Assembly: GCA_949745755.1 (NCBI GenBank)
Contig: CATJZL010000065.1
Coordinates: 1-64,000 of the forward strand
Reading direction: 5' to 3'
DNA from: UBA2730 sp022793235
GTDB lineage: Bacteria > Bacillota_I > Bacilli_A > RF39 > UBA660
DNA length: 64,000 bases
Both the position numbers and the translations under genes were made by a program. Under the pieces are notes generated by a model, which worked only from the letters and a program-made list of their open reading frames with translations, searched no databases and was not told the DNA's origin. How positions within the stretch are numbered: the stretch's first letter is position 1; each line of letters begins with the position of its first letter. Below, in pieces: positions 42,777 through 51,332 of this stretch.

Positions 42777-44377
42777 AAGAAAAGCGAAAGTTAAAACTGA
42801 AAAAATTCTATTTCCATCCAATAACTATGTTTTTTCTAACAACAATTTTAATTTTAATAGTAAGCTCTATCCTCTCTAATTTAGGAGTACAGGCAACATA
42901 TAATGTAGTAAACGAAACAACTAAAGAATTAGAACCCAAATTAGTATCAGTAGAAAATCTTTTAACAGCAAAAAGTATCAAAAGCTTATTAGGAAATTCT
43001 TTATATACAGTAGCTTCCTTTGCCCAACTAAGTAGACTCATTATAGCACTAGCAGGAATAAGTATGCTAAAAGCTAGTGGACTAATAGATACCCTAACAA
43101 AAAGAAAAATAAAAAAAATATCAAAATATAAATTGACATTTATTATTGTTTTTTTAGGAGTAATTTCATCATTAATAAGTGATGTAGGCTATGTTCTATT
43201 AATACCACTTACAGCACTAATATATGAATTATGTGGGAGAAACCCTTTACTTGGAGTAATAACAGCATTTTGTGGTACAGCTTTTGGAAGTGGAGTAAGT
43301 ATATTTACTAGTTGGTGTGATGTAAAACTAATTCCATTTACACAACTAGCGTCTTATTTAATCGATACATCTACCCATATAAGTTTGACATCAAACCTAA
43401 TCTTTATAATAGCATCGAGCATCATAATATCTATCGTTGGAACAATAGTAATTGAAAAAATAGTCAGTAAGAGTGTAGGCAAGTACCACTTCTATGATAT
43501 AAATGGAAATACTTTAAAAACAACAGAGTTAGTACTTAAAGATATAGAAGAAGCTGAACAAAATAAAATAGCAATAGAAAAGCAAGAAAAAAAAGGGTTA
43601 AGAAATGCACTGATTACAAGTATCCTATTAATATTATTATTCATATATATGTTAATACCTAATTTACCATTATCAGGACTATTATTAGACCTAACAGAAA
43701 AATCTTATGTAAACCAATTATTTGGACCAACAGCATATCTGCATACATCTTTTACCTTTTTAGTATCCCTTTTCTTTATAATAGTAAGTTTAAGTTATAT
43801 TATAGGAGCAAAGAGTGTAAAAAATGATAAAGAGTTAATAGAAAAAGCAGGGGATTATTTAAAAAATATAGGAACACTTCTAATATTAATATTTGTATTT
43901 TCTACATTTATAATGGTGTGGAAAAAATCAAATATTGGAATAGTAATAGCCAGCCTATTAGCGAATTTATTATCTCACTTAGAACTAACAGATATCCCTT
44001 TAATACTGGTAACGATCCTTTTAATAGCAATATCAAATGTACTATTAACTAGTACAACAACTAAATGGCAAATTTTTGCACCAGTTGTAGTACCAATGTT
44101 TATGCAAGCGAACATATCTCCACAATTTGCCCAAGTAGTAATGCGTGTAGCAGATTCAATGACAAAAGGAGTAACACCATTTTTAACATCATTTGTAATT
44201 TATATAGGATACTTAAATATATATAATCAAAATAAACAAAAACCTATGACAATACATCATAGCCTAAAAATGGTAATGCCATACTTTACAATAATAGGAT
44301 TCATTTGGATATTACTAGTAATCATTTGGTATTTAGTAGGAATACCAATAGGACCAGGAGTATATCCAACAATATAA
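42773..44377 (+). CDS. AbgT family transporter
   Basis: The 534-residue protein has about 12-13 membrane helices. Family-like features are the N-terminal HPITMFFLTTILILIVSSIL, a re-entrant region AFCGTAFGSGVSIF, and the C-terminal IWYLVGIPIGPGV. AbgT proteins import p-aminobenzoyl-glutamate or act as drug and antimetabolite exporters. Its 4-base overlap with the DUF951 gene places it at the end of the noc-par-mscS run, an unusual partner set. A terminator follows directly. Substrate cannot be predicted. Confidence 0.78.
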   Translation: MKEKRKLKLKKFYFHPITMFFLTTILILIVSSILSNLGVQATYNVVNETTKELEPKLVSVENLLTAKSIKSLLGNSLYTVASFAQLSRLIIALAGISMLKASGLIDTLTKRKIKKISKYKLTFIIVFLGVISSLISDVGYVLLIPLTALIYELCGRNPLLGVITAFCGTAFGSGVSIFTSWCDVKLIPFTQLASYLIDTSTHISLTSNLIFIIASSIIISIVGTIVIEKIVSKSVGKYHFYDINGNTLKTTELVLKDIEEAEQNKIAIEKQEKKGLRNALITSILLILLFIYMLIPNLPLSGLLLDLTEKSYVNQLFGPTAYLHTSFTFLVSLFFIIVSLSYIIGAKSVKNDKELIEKAGDYLKNIGTLLILIFVFSTFIMVWKKSNIGIVIASLLANLLSHLELTDIPLILVTILLIAISNVLLTSTTTKWQIFAPVVVPMFMQANISPQFAQVVMRVADSMTKGVTPFLTSFVIYIGYLNIYNQNKQKPMTIHHSLKMVMPYFTIIGFIWILLVIIWYLVGIPIGPGVYPTI

Positions 44378-44404
44378 ACTAATATACATCTATTAGTTTT
44401 TTTG
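44377..44404 (+). terminator. Terminator of the parA-to-AbgT unit
   Basis: AACTAATA (44377-44384) pairs perfectly with TATTAGTT (44391-44398) around a 6-base loop, followed by T-rich DNA. Confidence 0.85.
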
Positions 44405-44465
44405 TTTTAAAAAAGGAAACAAAAAACGAAAAGAAGAATATAAATCGTTAGATAAATCACTTCTA

Positions 44466-44494
44466 TAGACTTCATTAAACGAATTTGATATAAT
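44466..44494 (+). promoter_or_regulatory. Promoter of ychF
   Basis: TAGACT (44466-44471), a 17-base spacer ending TTTGA, and TATAAT (44489-44494) lie 25 bases before the ychF start. Confidence 0.7.
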
Positions 44495-44518
44495 AAGTAG
44501 CAGAAAAGAGGTAATAAT

Positions 44519-45619
44519 ATGAGTTTAACAGCAGGAATAGTAGGACTTCCAAATGTAGGAAAATCAACATTATTTAATGCTATTACAAAAAAACATATAT
44601 TAGCAGAAAATTATCCATTTGCAACAATTGATCCAAATATAGGAGTGGTCACAGTACCAGATAAAAGAATTGATAATCTAAATAAAATGTACAATCCAAA
44701 TAAATTAATTCCCACCTCTTATGAATTTACAGATATAGCAGGATTAGTAAAAGGTGCATCAAAAGGAGAAGGTTTAGGAAACAAATTTCTTTCTCATATA
44801 AGAGAAACAGATGCTATATGTGAAGTAGTAAGATGTTTTGAAAATGATAAAATTATTCATGTTGATGGCGATATTGATCCAATAAGAGATGTAGAAACTA
44901 TAAATCTAGAATTATCAATAGCTGATTTAGATATAGTAAACAATAGACTAGAAAAAGTAGCAAAAAAGGCTCGAACAAGTAAAGATAAAAATGACTTGCT
45001 AGAAGTTGAAGCATTAGAAAAAGCAAAGAAGTCCTTAGAAAGCAATATACCATTAAGATTAGTGGAATATACAGAAGAAGAAAAACAAATCCTAAAATCT
45101 TATAGTTTTCTAACTATAAAGCCAATCATCTATCTAGCTAATGTAACAGAAGATGAGGTATCCCAAAAAGATAATGAATTAGTCCAAAAAGTAAAAGAAT
45201 ATGCAGGAAAAGAAAAAGCTCCTGTAGTAAAATTATGTGCCAAACTAGAAGAAGATTTAAGTGAATTAGAAAGTGAAGAACAAAGAGAAATGTTGGAAGC
45301 ATTAAATATAGAAAAAAGCGGATTAGATGAGTTAATTGCAACAACATACGATTTACTAGGATTGGCCACCTATTTTACAGTTGGAAAAGATGAAGTGAGA
45401 GCTTGGACCTTTAAAAAAGGAATGAATGCAAAAAAATGTGCAGGACTCATTCATACAGACTTCGAAAAAGGTTTTATTAAAGCAGAAGTAATAAGTTATG
45501 AAGATCTAATAAAATATGGAGATGAATTAAAAGTAAGAGAAAATGGTAGAGCAAGGTTAGAAGGAAAAGATTATTTAATGCAAGATGGAGATATATGTCA
45601 TTTTAGATTTAATGTATGA
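44519..45619 (+). CDS. ychF: Redox-regulated ATPase/GTPase YchF
   Basis: The 366-residue Obg-like P-loop protein has GLPNVGKSTLFNAI near the start, NYPFATIDPN and DIAGLVKGASKGEGLG. It has the coiled-coil insert and a C-terminal TGS domain ending HFRFNV. In this family NxxE replaces the GTP-specific G4, so it prefers ATP. It associates with ribosomes and stress responses. The Bacillus order yyaF(ychF)-rpsF-ssb-rpsR is kept. Confidence 0.97.
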   Translation: MSLTAGIVGLPNVGKSTLFNAITKKHILAENYPFATIDPNIGVVTVPDKRIDNLNKMYNPNKLIPTSYEFTDIAGLVKGASKGEGLGNKFLSHIRETDAICEVVRCFENDKIIHVDGDIDPIRDVETINLELSIADLDIVNNRLEKVAKKARTSKDKNDLLEVEALEKAKKSLESNIPLRLVEYTEEEKQILKSYSFLTIKPIIYLANVTEDEVSQKDNELVQKVKEYAGKEKAPVVKLCAKLEEDLSELESEEQREMLEALNIEKSGLDELIATTYDLLGLATYFTVGKDEVRAWTFKKGMNAKKCAGLIHTDFEKGFIKAEVISYEDLIKYGDELKVRENGRARLEGKDYLMQDGDICHFRFNV

Positions 45620-45702
45620 AAAAGAAAGATAAAGAAAATTCTATATAGACTATATAGATATAATAAATGCAATAAAGAAGTAATAATACAAAAAAGAAAC
45701 AA

Positions 45703-45731
45703 TTTACAAATAAAAAAACATTTGATATAAT
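45703..45731 (+). promoter_or_regulatory. Promoter of rpsF-ssb-rpsR
   Basis: TTTACA (45703-45708) and TATAAT (45726-45731) are 17 bases apart, with the TTTGA extended -10 context seen repeatedly in this window. Confidence 0.78.
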
Positions 45732-45737
45732 ACATAC

Positions 45738-45793
45738 GAGTATTTAAAATACTCCTTGCCTTGAAAAAGGCCTAATGTCCAAAAGGAGGTGTA
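45738..45793 (+). promoter_or_regulatory. Structured rpsF leader, possible S6:S18 autoregulatory site
   Basis: The leader contains a GAGTATTT/AAATACTC hairpin (45738-45754). A second nested structure follows, in which TCCTT (about 45753-45757) can pair with AAGGA of the ribosome site (about 45783-45787), enclosing CCTT/AAGG and an unpaired CTAATGTCC. Occlusion of the rpsF ribosome site by a stem would allow feedback. Firmicutes often have S6:S18-binding leaders here. The match to that RNA class is inferred and was not checked against a model. Confidence 0.45.
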
Positions 45794-45796
45794 AAA

Positions 45797-46084
45797 ATGA
45801 ATAAATATGAGATAACATTCATAGTAAAAACAACAATTGAGGAACAAGAAATTAAAAATATTGCAGAGACTATGAAAAAAGTATTAACAGATAATAACGC
45901 AAAAATAGTAGAAGAGAAAGCTCTTGGTCAAAAAGAGTTAGCATATGAAATTAACAAAGTAAAAACAGGTTATTATTTCTTATATGTTGTTGAAGCATCA
46001 AGCGAAGCAATAGACGAATTTACTCGCGTTGCTGGAATTAATGAAAATATACTTCGTTATTTAACAATTAAAGTAGAAGACTAA
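45797..46084 (+). CDS. rpsF: 30S ribosomal protein S6
   Basis: The 95-residue S6 starts MNKYEITFIVKTTIEEQE and has the core EEKALGQKELAYEINKVKTGYY. It binds S18, encoded two genes later, on the platform of the small subunit. GGAGGTG precedes the start, within a structured leader. ssb follows by 13 bases. Confidence 0.97.
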   Translation: MNKYEITFIVKTTIEEQEIKNIAETMKKVLTDNNAKIVEEKALGQKELAYEINKVKTGYYFLYVVEASSEAIDEFTRVAGINENILRYLTIKVED

Positions 46085-46097
46085 GAGTGAGGAAATT

Positions 46098-46610
46098 ATG
46101 AATAAAGTATTTTTAATAGGTCGACTAACAAGAGATCCAGAATTAAGATATACAGGAGCAAATACAGCAGTAGCCACATTTTCCCTTGCAATAAGTAGAA
46201 CATATTCTAATTCAGCAGGAGAAAGAACTACAGATTATGTAAATATCGTAGTATGGAGAAAACAAGCTGAGAATGTAAAAAATTATTTAAGTCAAGGAAG
46301 TCAAGTAGCAATAGATGGAAGAATTCAATCTAGAACTTATGATGCTCCTGATGGCAAAAGACGTTATATAACAGAAATAGTTGCTGATAATATTGAATTT
46401 TTAGGAGCAAGACCTGGAAGTCGTCGCACAGGAACAAGTACAAATGAACAACCATCAGAAGAAAACGCTCCAGAACCTACCCCATATGATTTTGAAATAC
46501 CAATACAAGAGGAAGAAGATTCAAATTTTTCAGGAGCAGATATAGATTCCAATCCTTTTGCAGATTTTGGTGCGAGTATTGAAATTGATGATAACGAATT
46601 ACCATTTTAA
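46098..46610 (+). CDS. ssb: Single-stranded DNA-binding protein
   Basis: The 170-residue SSB has an N-terminal OB fold (about 1-105, starting MNKVFLIGRLTRDPELRYT, with VVWRKQAENV). A Gly/Pro/Glu-rich flexible linker follows, and the conserved acidic tip is DDNELPF, the docking site for replication and repair partners. It sits between rpsF and rpsR as in Bacillus ssbA, where ComK adds a promoter during competence. No such site is obvious here. Confidence 0.97.
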   Translation: MNKVFLIGRLTRDPELRYTGANTAVATFSLAISRTYSNSAGERTTDYVNIVVWRKQAENVKNYLSQGSQVAIDGRIQSRTYDAPDGKRRYITEIVADNIEFLGARPGSRRTGTSTNEQPSEENAPEPTPYDFEIPIQEEEDSNFSGADIDSNPFADFGASIEIDDNELPF

Positions 46611-46624
46611 AAAGGAGGATAGAA

Positions 46625-46840
46625 ATGGCTGAATTTTATCGTAAAAAGAAAAAAGTTTGTATGCTATGTACAGGTAAAACTGTGAATTATAAAGAGCCAG
46701 AAACTTTAAAAAGATATATAAATGAAAAAGGTAAAATTGTTTCACGTCGTATAACAGGAACATGCGCACGTCACCAAAGAGTAATAGCACGTGAAATAAA
46801 AAGAGCACGTGCAATAGCACTATTACCATATACAAAATAA
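46625..46840 (+). CDS. rpsR: 30S ribosomal protein S18
   Basis: The 71-residue basic protein contains the S18 core: DYKEPETLKRYI-like YKEPETLKRYINEKG, ITGTCARHQR and AREIKRARAIALLPY. The N-terminal CMLCTG has a CxxC pair, the zinc-binding form of S18. It follows ssb by 14 bases with AAAGGAGGAT, and a terminator follows at once. Confidence 0.96.
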   Translation: MAEFYRKKKKVCMLCTGKTVNYKEPETLKRYINEKGKIVSRRITGTCARHQRVIAREIKRARAIALLPYTK

Positions 46841-46864
46841 GCATTGGAAATCAATGTTTTTTTT
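46841..46864 (+). terminator. Terminator of rpsF-ssb-rpsR
   Basis: GCATTG (46841-46846) pairs with CAATGT (46852-46857) around GAAAT. A run of eight T follows. Confidence 0.88.
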
Positions 46865-46948
46865 GTATAATAAATAAAATTAAATATAAATAACAAAAGA
46901 GATAGAATAAAAAGAAGATTATAGATAAGTTTATATAATTTTCTTCAT

Positions 46949-46977
46949 TAGACAAGGAGGAAAAATTATTATATAAT
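46949..46977 (+). promoter_or_regulatory. Promoter of the DHH gene
   Basis: TAGACA (46949-46954) and TATAAT (46972-46977) with a 17-base spacer lie 22 bases before the ATG. Confidence 0.75.
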
Positions 46978-46999
46978 AGTAATAGCAAGTGGAGGAATT

Positions 47000-47986
47000 A
47001 TGGGACTAGTAGAAAATAAGAAAAAACTAAAGAAAAGAATAAAAAAAGCAAAAAATGTTTTTTTAATGGGACATAAAAATCTAGACTTAGATGCCATAGG
47101 AAGTTGTATAGGCATGTATAATATACTAAAACAACAAAAAAAAGAATGTTTTATAGTAATTGACGACATAGATACAGAAATGGGAGTTACCAAGGTATTA
47201 AAAGAAATAGACGGATGTTATAATATTATAAAATCAGAAGATATTCCTGTCTATTTACATAAAAAAAACAAAAAAAACCTATTAATGATTCTAGATACAA
47301 ACAAGAAATGTCTAGTTCAAAATGAAAGTTCCCTAGATTATTTTACAAAAAAGATAATAATCGACCATCATGATTTAGGAAAAGATACAATTGAAGATGC
47401 CTTAATCATAACAGAAGAAAACACATCTAGTACTTGCGAGATAGTCGTAAACATAATAAATTTATATAATATTGAGATTTCTCCATATGTTTGCACATTG
47501 TTATTATCAGGAATAATACTAGATACAAATAATTTTACACTAAAAACGACAGCAGATACCTATTATGCAGCTTATTTTTTAACAGCAATGGGAGGAAGTC
47601 CAAAAAAAGTACAATATCTTCTAAAACAAGACATAACGGAATATGTAGAACGTCAAAAGTTACTTTCAAGTATAGAAGTAATTGATAATATAGCAATAAC
47701 AAAAGGAACCCAATATATCACATATAGAAGAGAAGACTTAGCTAAAATAGCAGATACGCTATTATTCTTTAATGATATAGAAGCAAGTTTTGTAATAGGA
47801 AAGATAGGAAAAGATTTAATAGGACTCTCAGCGCGCTCATTAGGAAATTATAATATTACAAATATATTAGAACATTTAGGAGGAGGAGGAGATGCTTATA
47901 ATGGAGCATGTACCTTTGAGAAAAAAACAATTAGTGAAGCACATACTCTATTAAAAAAAGAACTAAAAAAACAAAATAAACAATAA
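47000..47986 (+). CDS. Stand-alone DHH-DHHA1 phosphoesterase at the gdpP locus
   Basis: The 328-residue protein holds the DHH motifs LMGHKNLDLDAIGS (about 22-35), LDTNK (about 99-103) and IIDHHDLG. A C-terminal DHHA1 domain has LGGGGDAYNGACTF. It corresponds to the C-terminal half of GdpP, the c-di-AMP phosphodiesterase that precedes rplI in Bacillus. The membrane anchor, PAS and degenerate GGDEF parts are missing. A promoter and GGAGG site directly before the ATG show this is a complete gene, not a fragment. It probably degrades c-di-AMP or its product pApA as a soluble enzyme. Confidence 0.82.
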   Translation: MGLVENKKKLKKRIKKAKNVFLMGHKNLDLDAIGSCIGMYNILKQQKKECFIVIDDIDTEMGVTKVLKEIDGCYNIIKSEDIPVYLHKKNKKNLLMILDTNKKCLVQNESSLDYFTKKIIIDHHDLGKDTIEDALIITEENTSSTCEIVVNIINLYNIEISPYVCTLLLSGIILDTNNFTLKTTADTYYAAYFLTAMGGSPKKVQYLLKQDITEYVERQKLLSSIEVIDNIAITKGTQYITYRREDLAKIADTLLFFNDIEASFVIGKIGKDLIGLSARSLGNYNITNILEHLGGGGDAYNGACTFEKKTISEAHTLLKKELKKQNKQ

Positions 47987-48066
47987 AAGTAGATGTTATC
48001 AATTACATTCTATTAGATAGTTTTGATGATTAATGTATTATAAAAAAGAAAGGAATGTGATGAAAT

Positions 48067-48507
48067 ATGAGAGTTATTTTCATAAAAGACCTAAAAAAAC
48101 AAGGAAGAAAAGGAGAAATTAAAGAAGTAAAAGATGGTTATGCAGAAAATTATTTAATAAAAAATAACTACGCTATAAAAGCAACAGATGATAATTTAAG
48201 AAAACTAGAACAAGAAAATAAATTTGAAGAAAAACAAAAAAATAAAGAAAAAGAAAAAGCCAAAGAACTAAAAATACAATTAGAAAAAGAAACAATCGAC
48301 TTCAAAGTAAATACAGGAGAAGGAGATAAAGTTTTTGGAAGTATAAGTGTAAAGCAAATAAAAGAAAGCTTAACAAAAAAAGGATATAAAGTTGATAAAA
48401 AGCAAATAGAAATAAACAATCCTATTTCATCATTAGGTTTTCATTATGTAGATATTAATCTTTTTGAAGATATCAAAGCAAAACTAAAAATACATGTAAT
48501 AAAATAA
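48067..48507 (+). CDS. rplI: 50S ribosomal protein L9
   Basis: The 146-residue L9 has the N-terminal domain MRVIFIKDLKKQGRKGEIKEVKDGYAENYL (first 20 residues diagnostic), a long Lys/Glu-rich connecting helix and the C-terminal domain (KVFGSISVKQIKESL). It lies between the DHH gene and dnaB, the order yybT-rplI-dnaC of Bacillus. Confidence 0.96.
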   Translation: MRVIFIKDLKKQGRKGEIKEVKDGYAENYLIKNNYAIKATDDNLRKLEQENKFEEKQKNKEKEKAKELKIQLEKETIDFKVNTGEGDKVFGSISVKQIKESLTKKGYKVDKKQIEINNPISSLGFHYVDINLFEDIKAKLKIHVIK

Positions 48508-48520
48508 AGAGGTGAAAAAA

Positions 48521-49873
48521 ATGGCTCTTAGAACACTCCCAAATAATATAGAAGCAGAAAAATCAGTTTTAGGGGCATGTTTTCTATCAAAATATGCTTT
48601 AGAAAAAGCTTGTGAAAGTTTAGATGAAACTAAATTTTTTGATGAGAAAAATGCAAAACTATTTTCAGCAATAAGACATGTTCATGAACAAAAAGTACCT
48701 TTAGACATTATTACTTTAACAGAAGATTTACAGAAAAAAAATGAGTTAAATGAAGTTGGTGGAGTAGAATATATAACAGAAGTAATGAACTTCGTACCTG
48801 TAGCTACCAATGTAGAGTATTATATTAAAGGTGTAGAAGAAAAAGCACTATTAAGAAATTTAATTGAAACAGCAACCTCCATAGCAGAAGATGGTTATAA
48901 TCCAGAGGAGGATTTAAATGATACTTTAGATTCTGCTGAACGAAAAATTTTAAACATAGTAAAAACACGTAAATCAACAGAATTTAAATCAATTCAAGAA
49001 GTGATGAATCAAGCTGAAAAAAATTTAGAAAAACTAGCAGAAACAAAAGGAGAAGTAACAGGATTACCTACTGGCTGGTACGACCTTGATAAATTAACAT
49101 CAGGATTACATGAAAATCAATTTATAATTATAGCAGCTCGGCCAGCAATGGGAAAAACAGCATTTGCTTTAAATTTAGCAACGAATGTAGCAATAAATAC
49201 AGGAAAAACAGTAGCTGTATTCAATCTGGAAATGGGAGCAGAACAATTAGCAAATCGTATTATATCATCTCTTGGACAATTAGAGGGTTACAAACTCCAA
49301 TCGGGAAAACTATTAAATGAAGATTGGAAAAGAGTCAATGAAGCAATTAGTCAATTAGAAGATACCAATATTTTTATAGATGATACACCAGGAATTACTA
49401 TAGGAGAAATAAGAGCAAAATGTAGAAGACTTGCAAATAGTGAAAAAGGTTTAAGTCTTGTAGTAATAGATTATCTTCAATTGATATCAGGTGGTAAGAA
49501 TTATGGAGCAAATAGACAGCAAGAAGTATCTGATATTTCTCGTTCACTAAAAACATTAGCTATGGAATTGAATATACCAATTATTGCTTTAGCACAACTA
49601 TCTCGTGCAGTAGAAGGAAGAGAAGATAAAAGACCATTAATGAGTGATCTACGCGAGTCAGGTTCAATTGAACAAGATGCCGATATTGTTTCATTTCTAT
49701 ATCGAGATGATTACTATAATAAGGAAGCTAGAAATGAAGATAATACAAGTATTGTAGAATTAATAATAGGAAAACATCGTAATGGTCCAACTGCAACAAT
49801 TGAATTATTATTTAAAAAAAATACTTCCACATTTCTAAATTTAAGAAAGGAGAATAGAGCAAATGAAACATAA
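48521..49873 (+). CDS. dnaB: Replicative DNA helicase DnaB (DnaC in Bacillus)
   Basis: The 450-residue hexameric 5'-3' helicase has the N-terminal hairpin domain from LPNNIEAEKSVLGAC, a linker, and the RecA-like motor. Walker A lies in AARPAMGKTAFALNLA and Walker B in LVVIDYLQLISG, with the arginine finger region near the end. The ATG at 48521 follows AGAGGTGA; a GTG three codons upstream is weaker. It overlaps the next gene by 11 bases. No intein or insertion. Confidence 0.97.
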   Translation: MALRTLPNNIEAEKSVLGACFLSKYALEKACESLDETKFFDEKNAKLFSAIRHVHEQKVPLDIITLTEDLQKKNELNEVGGVEYITEVMNFVPVATNVEYYIKGVEEKALLRNLIETATSIAEDGYNPEEDLNDTLDSAERKILNIVKTRKSTEFKSIQEVMNQAEKNLEKLAETKGEVTGLPTGWYDLDKLTSGLHENQFIIIAARPAMGKTAFALNLATNVAINTGKTVAVFNLEMGAEQLANRIISSLGQLEGYKLQSGKLLNEDWKRVNEAISQLEDTNIFIDDTPGITIGEIRAKCRRLANSEKGLSLVVIDYLQLISGGKNYGANRQQEVSDISRSLKTLAMELNIPIIALAQLSRAVEGREDKRPLMSDLRESGSIEQDADIVSFLYRDDYYNKEARNEDNTSIVELIIGKHRNGPTATIELLFKKNTSTFLNLRKENRANET

Positions 49874-51332
49874 AAAAATACTAACTATAGCCTTAGCAGG
49901 AATAATCAGTTTAAACCTTGGAATGCAGAAATTTTCATTAACACCAAAAACAGTATATCATGTCTATTTAAAAGGAAAATCTATTGGATTAGTAGAATCA
50001 AAGGAAGATTTAGAAAAATATATAGATAGAGAACAAGAAAGTCTAAAAGAAAAATATAACATAAAAAAAGTATACGCTCCTGATGAATTAGATATAAAAA
50101 AAGAGATTACATATAAAGAAGATATTTCATCATCTGAAGAAATATATACAAAGATTAAAGATAGTAGCTCATTTTCTATAGATGGTTACGAAATTAATAT
50201 AAAAAAAGAAATAGCATCAAAAGAAGAAGATAAAACAGAAACAAAAAATATAAAGATATATGTAATAGATAAAAAAGTATTTACAGATTCCATAGATAAA
50301 ACAGTAAAGTCATTTATTACAAATGAAGACTATAACACATATAAATCAAATAAAAAACAAAAGATTAAAGAAACAGGTAAAATAATAGAAAAAATATACA
50401 TTGAAAATGATATAACTATAAAAAAAGGAAAAATTCCAACAAACAAAAAAATATATCAGGAAGTAGATGAATTAAGTAGATATCTATTATTTGGAACAAC
50501 AAAGAGTCAAGCTATCTATACAATAAAAGATGGAGATACAATAAACGATATTGCTTACAATAATAAAATGTCAAATGAAGAATTTCTAATTATGAATCCA
50601 GAATTCACTTCAGAGAATGCCCTACTCTATGCTGGCCAAAATGTAAATATAGGGATTTTGAATCCACAAATAAATATTGTAGAAGAAGATGAAGTTGTTG
50701 CCTACGAAGAAAAAAAATACCAAACTGAAACAAGGTATGACAATTCAAAAACCGTAGGTTACCAAGAAACAACTCAACAAGGAGTAAATGGAAAAAATAG
50801 AGTAACGCAAAAAGTAAGAAAAGTAAATGGAGAAACAACAAATATTATTACTGCAAATACAGAAGAAATAACTCCAGTAATCAATGAAATTATTGTAAAA
50901 GGTGGAAAAGAAGAGTTATATACTGGTAGTCCTATTCCAACAGCAGGAGCTTGGGGATGGCCAGCATCATGTAATTCAGTATCAAGTCCATTTGGTTACC
51001 GTTGGGGAACATTACATGATGGAACAGATATAGCAGGTTGCGGACGAAATTCTGCTATATATGCAGCACAATCAGGAACAGTAATAATAGTCGCTGAAAA
51101 ATGGGACAATGGTAAATATATAGTAATCAATCATAATAATGGTTACTATACAATGTATGCCCATCTACAAGGATTCGCAGTAAAAAAAGGACAACAAGTA
51201 GAAAAGGGACAAGTAATAGGAGGAATGGGAGACAGTGGATTTGCAACAGGAGTACACCTACACTACTCAATTTGGTTAGGCGGTCCACCATATTCAGGAG
51301 GAAAAGTATTAAATGCCATGTCTATGTACTAA
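49863..51332 (+). CDS. Secreted M23 peptidoglycan endopeptidase with LysM and G5 domains
   Basis: The 489-residue protein has a signal or anchor helix (about 4-20) and a Lys/Glu-rich stalk. A LysM domain at about 219-266 (YTIKDGDTINDIAYNNKMS) is followed by a G5 domain at about 275-345 and a C-terminal M23 domain. The zinc ligands lie in SSPFGYRWG...HDGTDIAG and HLHYSIW. It is predicted to cut peptide cross-links in the cell wall. Its start overlaps dnaB and its end overlaps the WalJ gene by 20 bases. In Bacillus this place is held by the walRK operon, so the gene may replace wall-control functions locally. Confidence 0.88.
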   Translation: MKHKKILTIALAGIISLNLGMQKFSLTPKTVYHVYLKGKSIGLVESKEDLEKYIDREQESLKEKYNIKKVYAPDELDIKKEITYKEDISSSEEIYTKIKDSSSFSIDGYEINIKKEIASKEEDKTETKNIKIYVIDKKVFTDSIDKTVKSFITNEDYNTYKSNKKQKIKETGKIIEKIYIENDITIKKGKIPTNKKIYQEVDELSRYLLFGTTKSQAIYTIKDGDTINDIAYNNKMSNEEFLIMNPEFTSENALLYAGQNVNIGILNPQINIVEEDEVVAYEEKKYQTETRYDNSKTVGYQETTQQGVNGKNRVTQKVRKVNGETTNIITANTEEITPVINEIIVKGGKEELYTGSPIPTAGAWGWPASCNSVSSPFGYRWGTLHDGTDIAGCGRNSAIYAAQSGTVIIVAEKWDNGKYIVINHNNGYYTMYAHLQGFAVKKGQQVEKGQVIGGMGDSGFATGVHLHYSIWLGGPPYSGGKVLNAMSMY

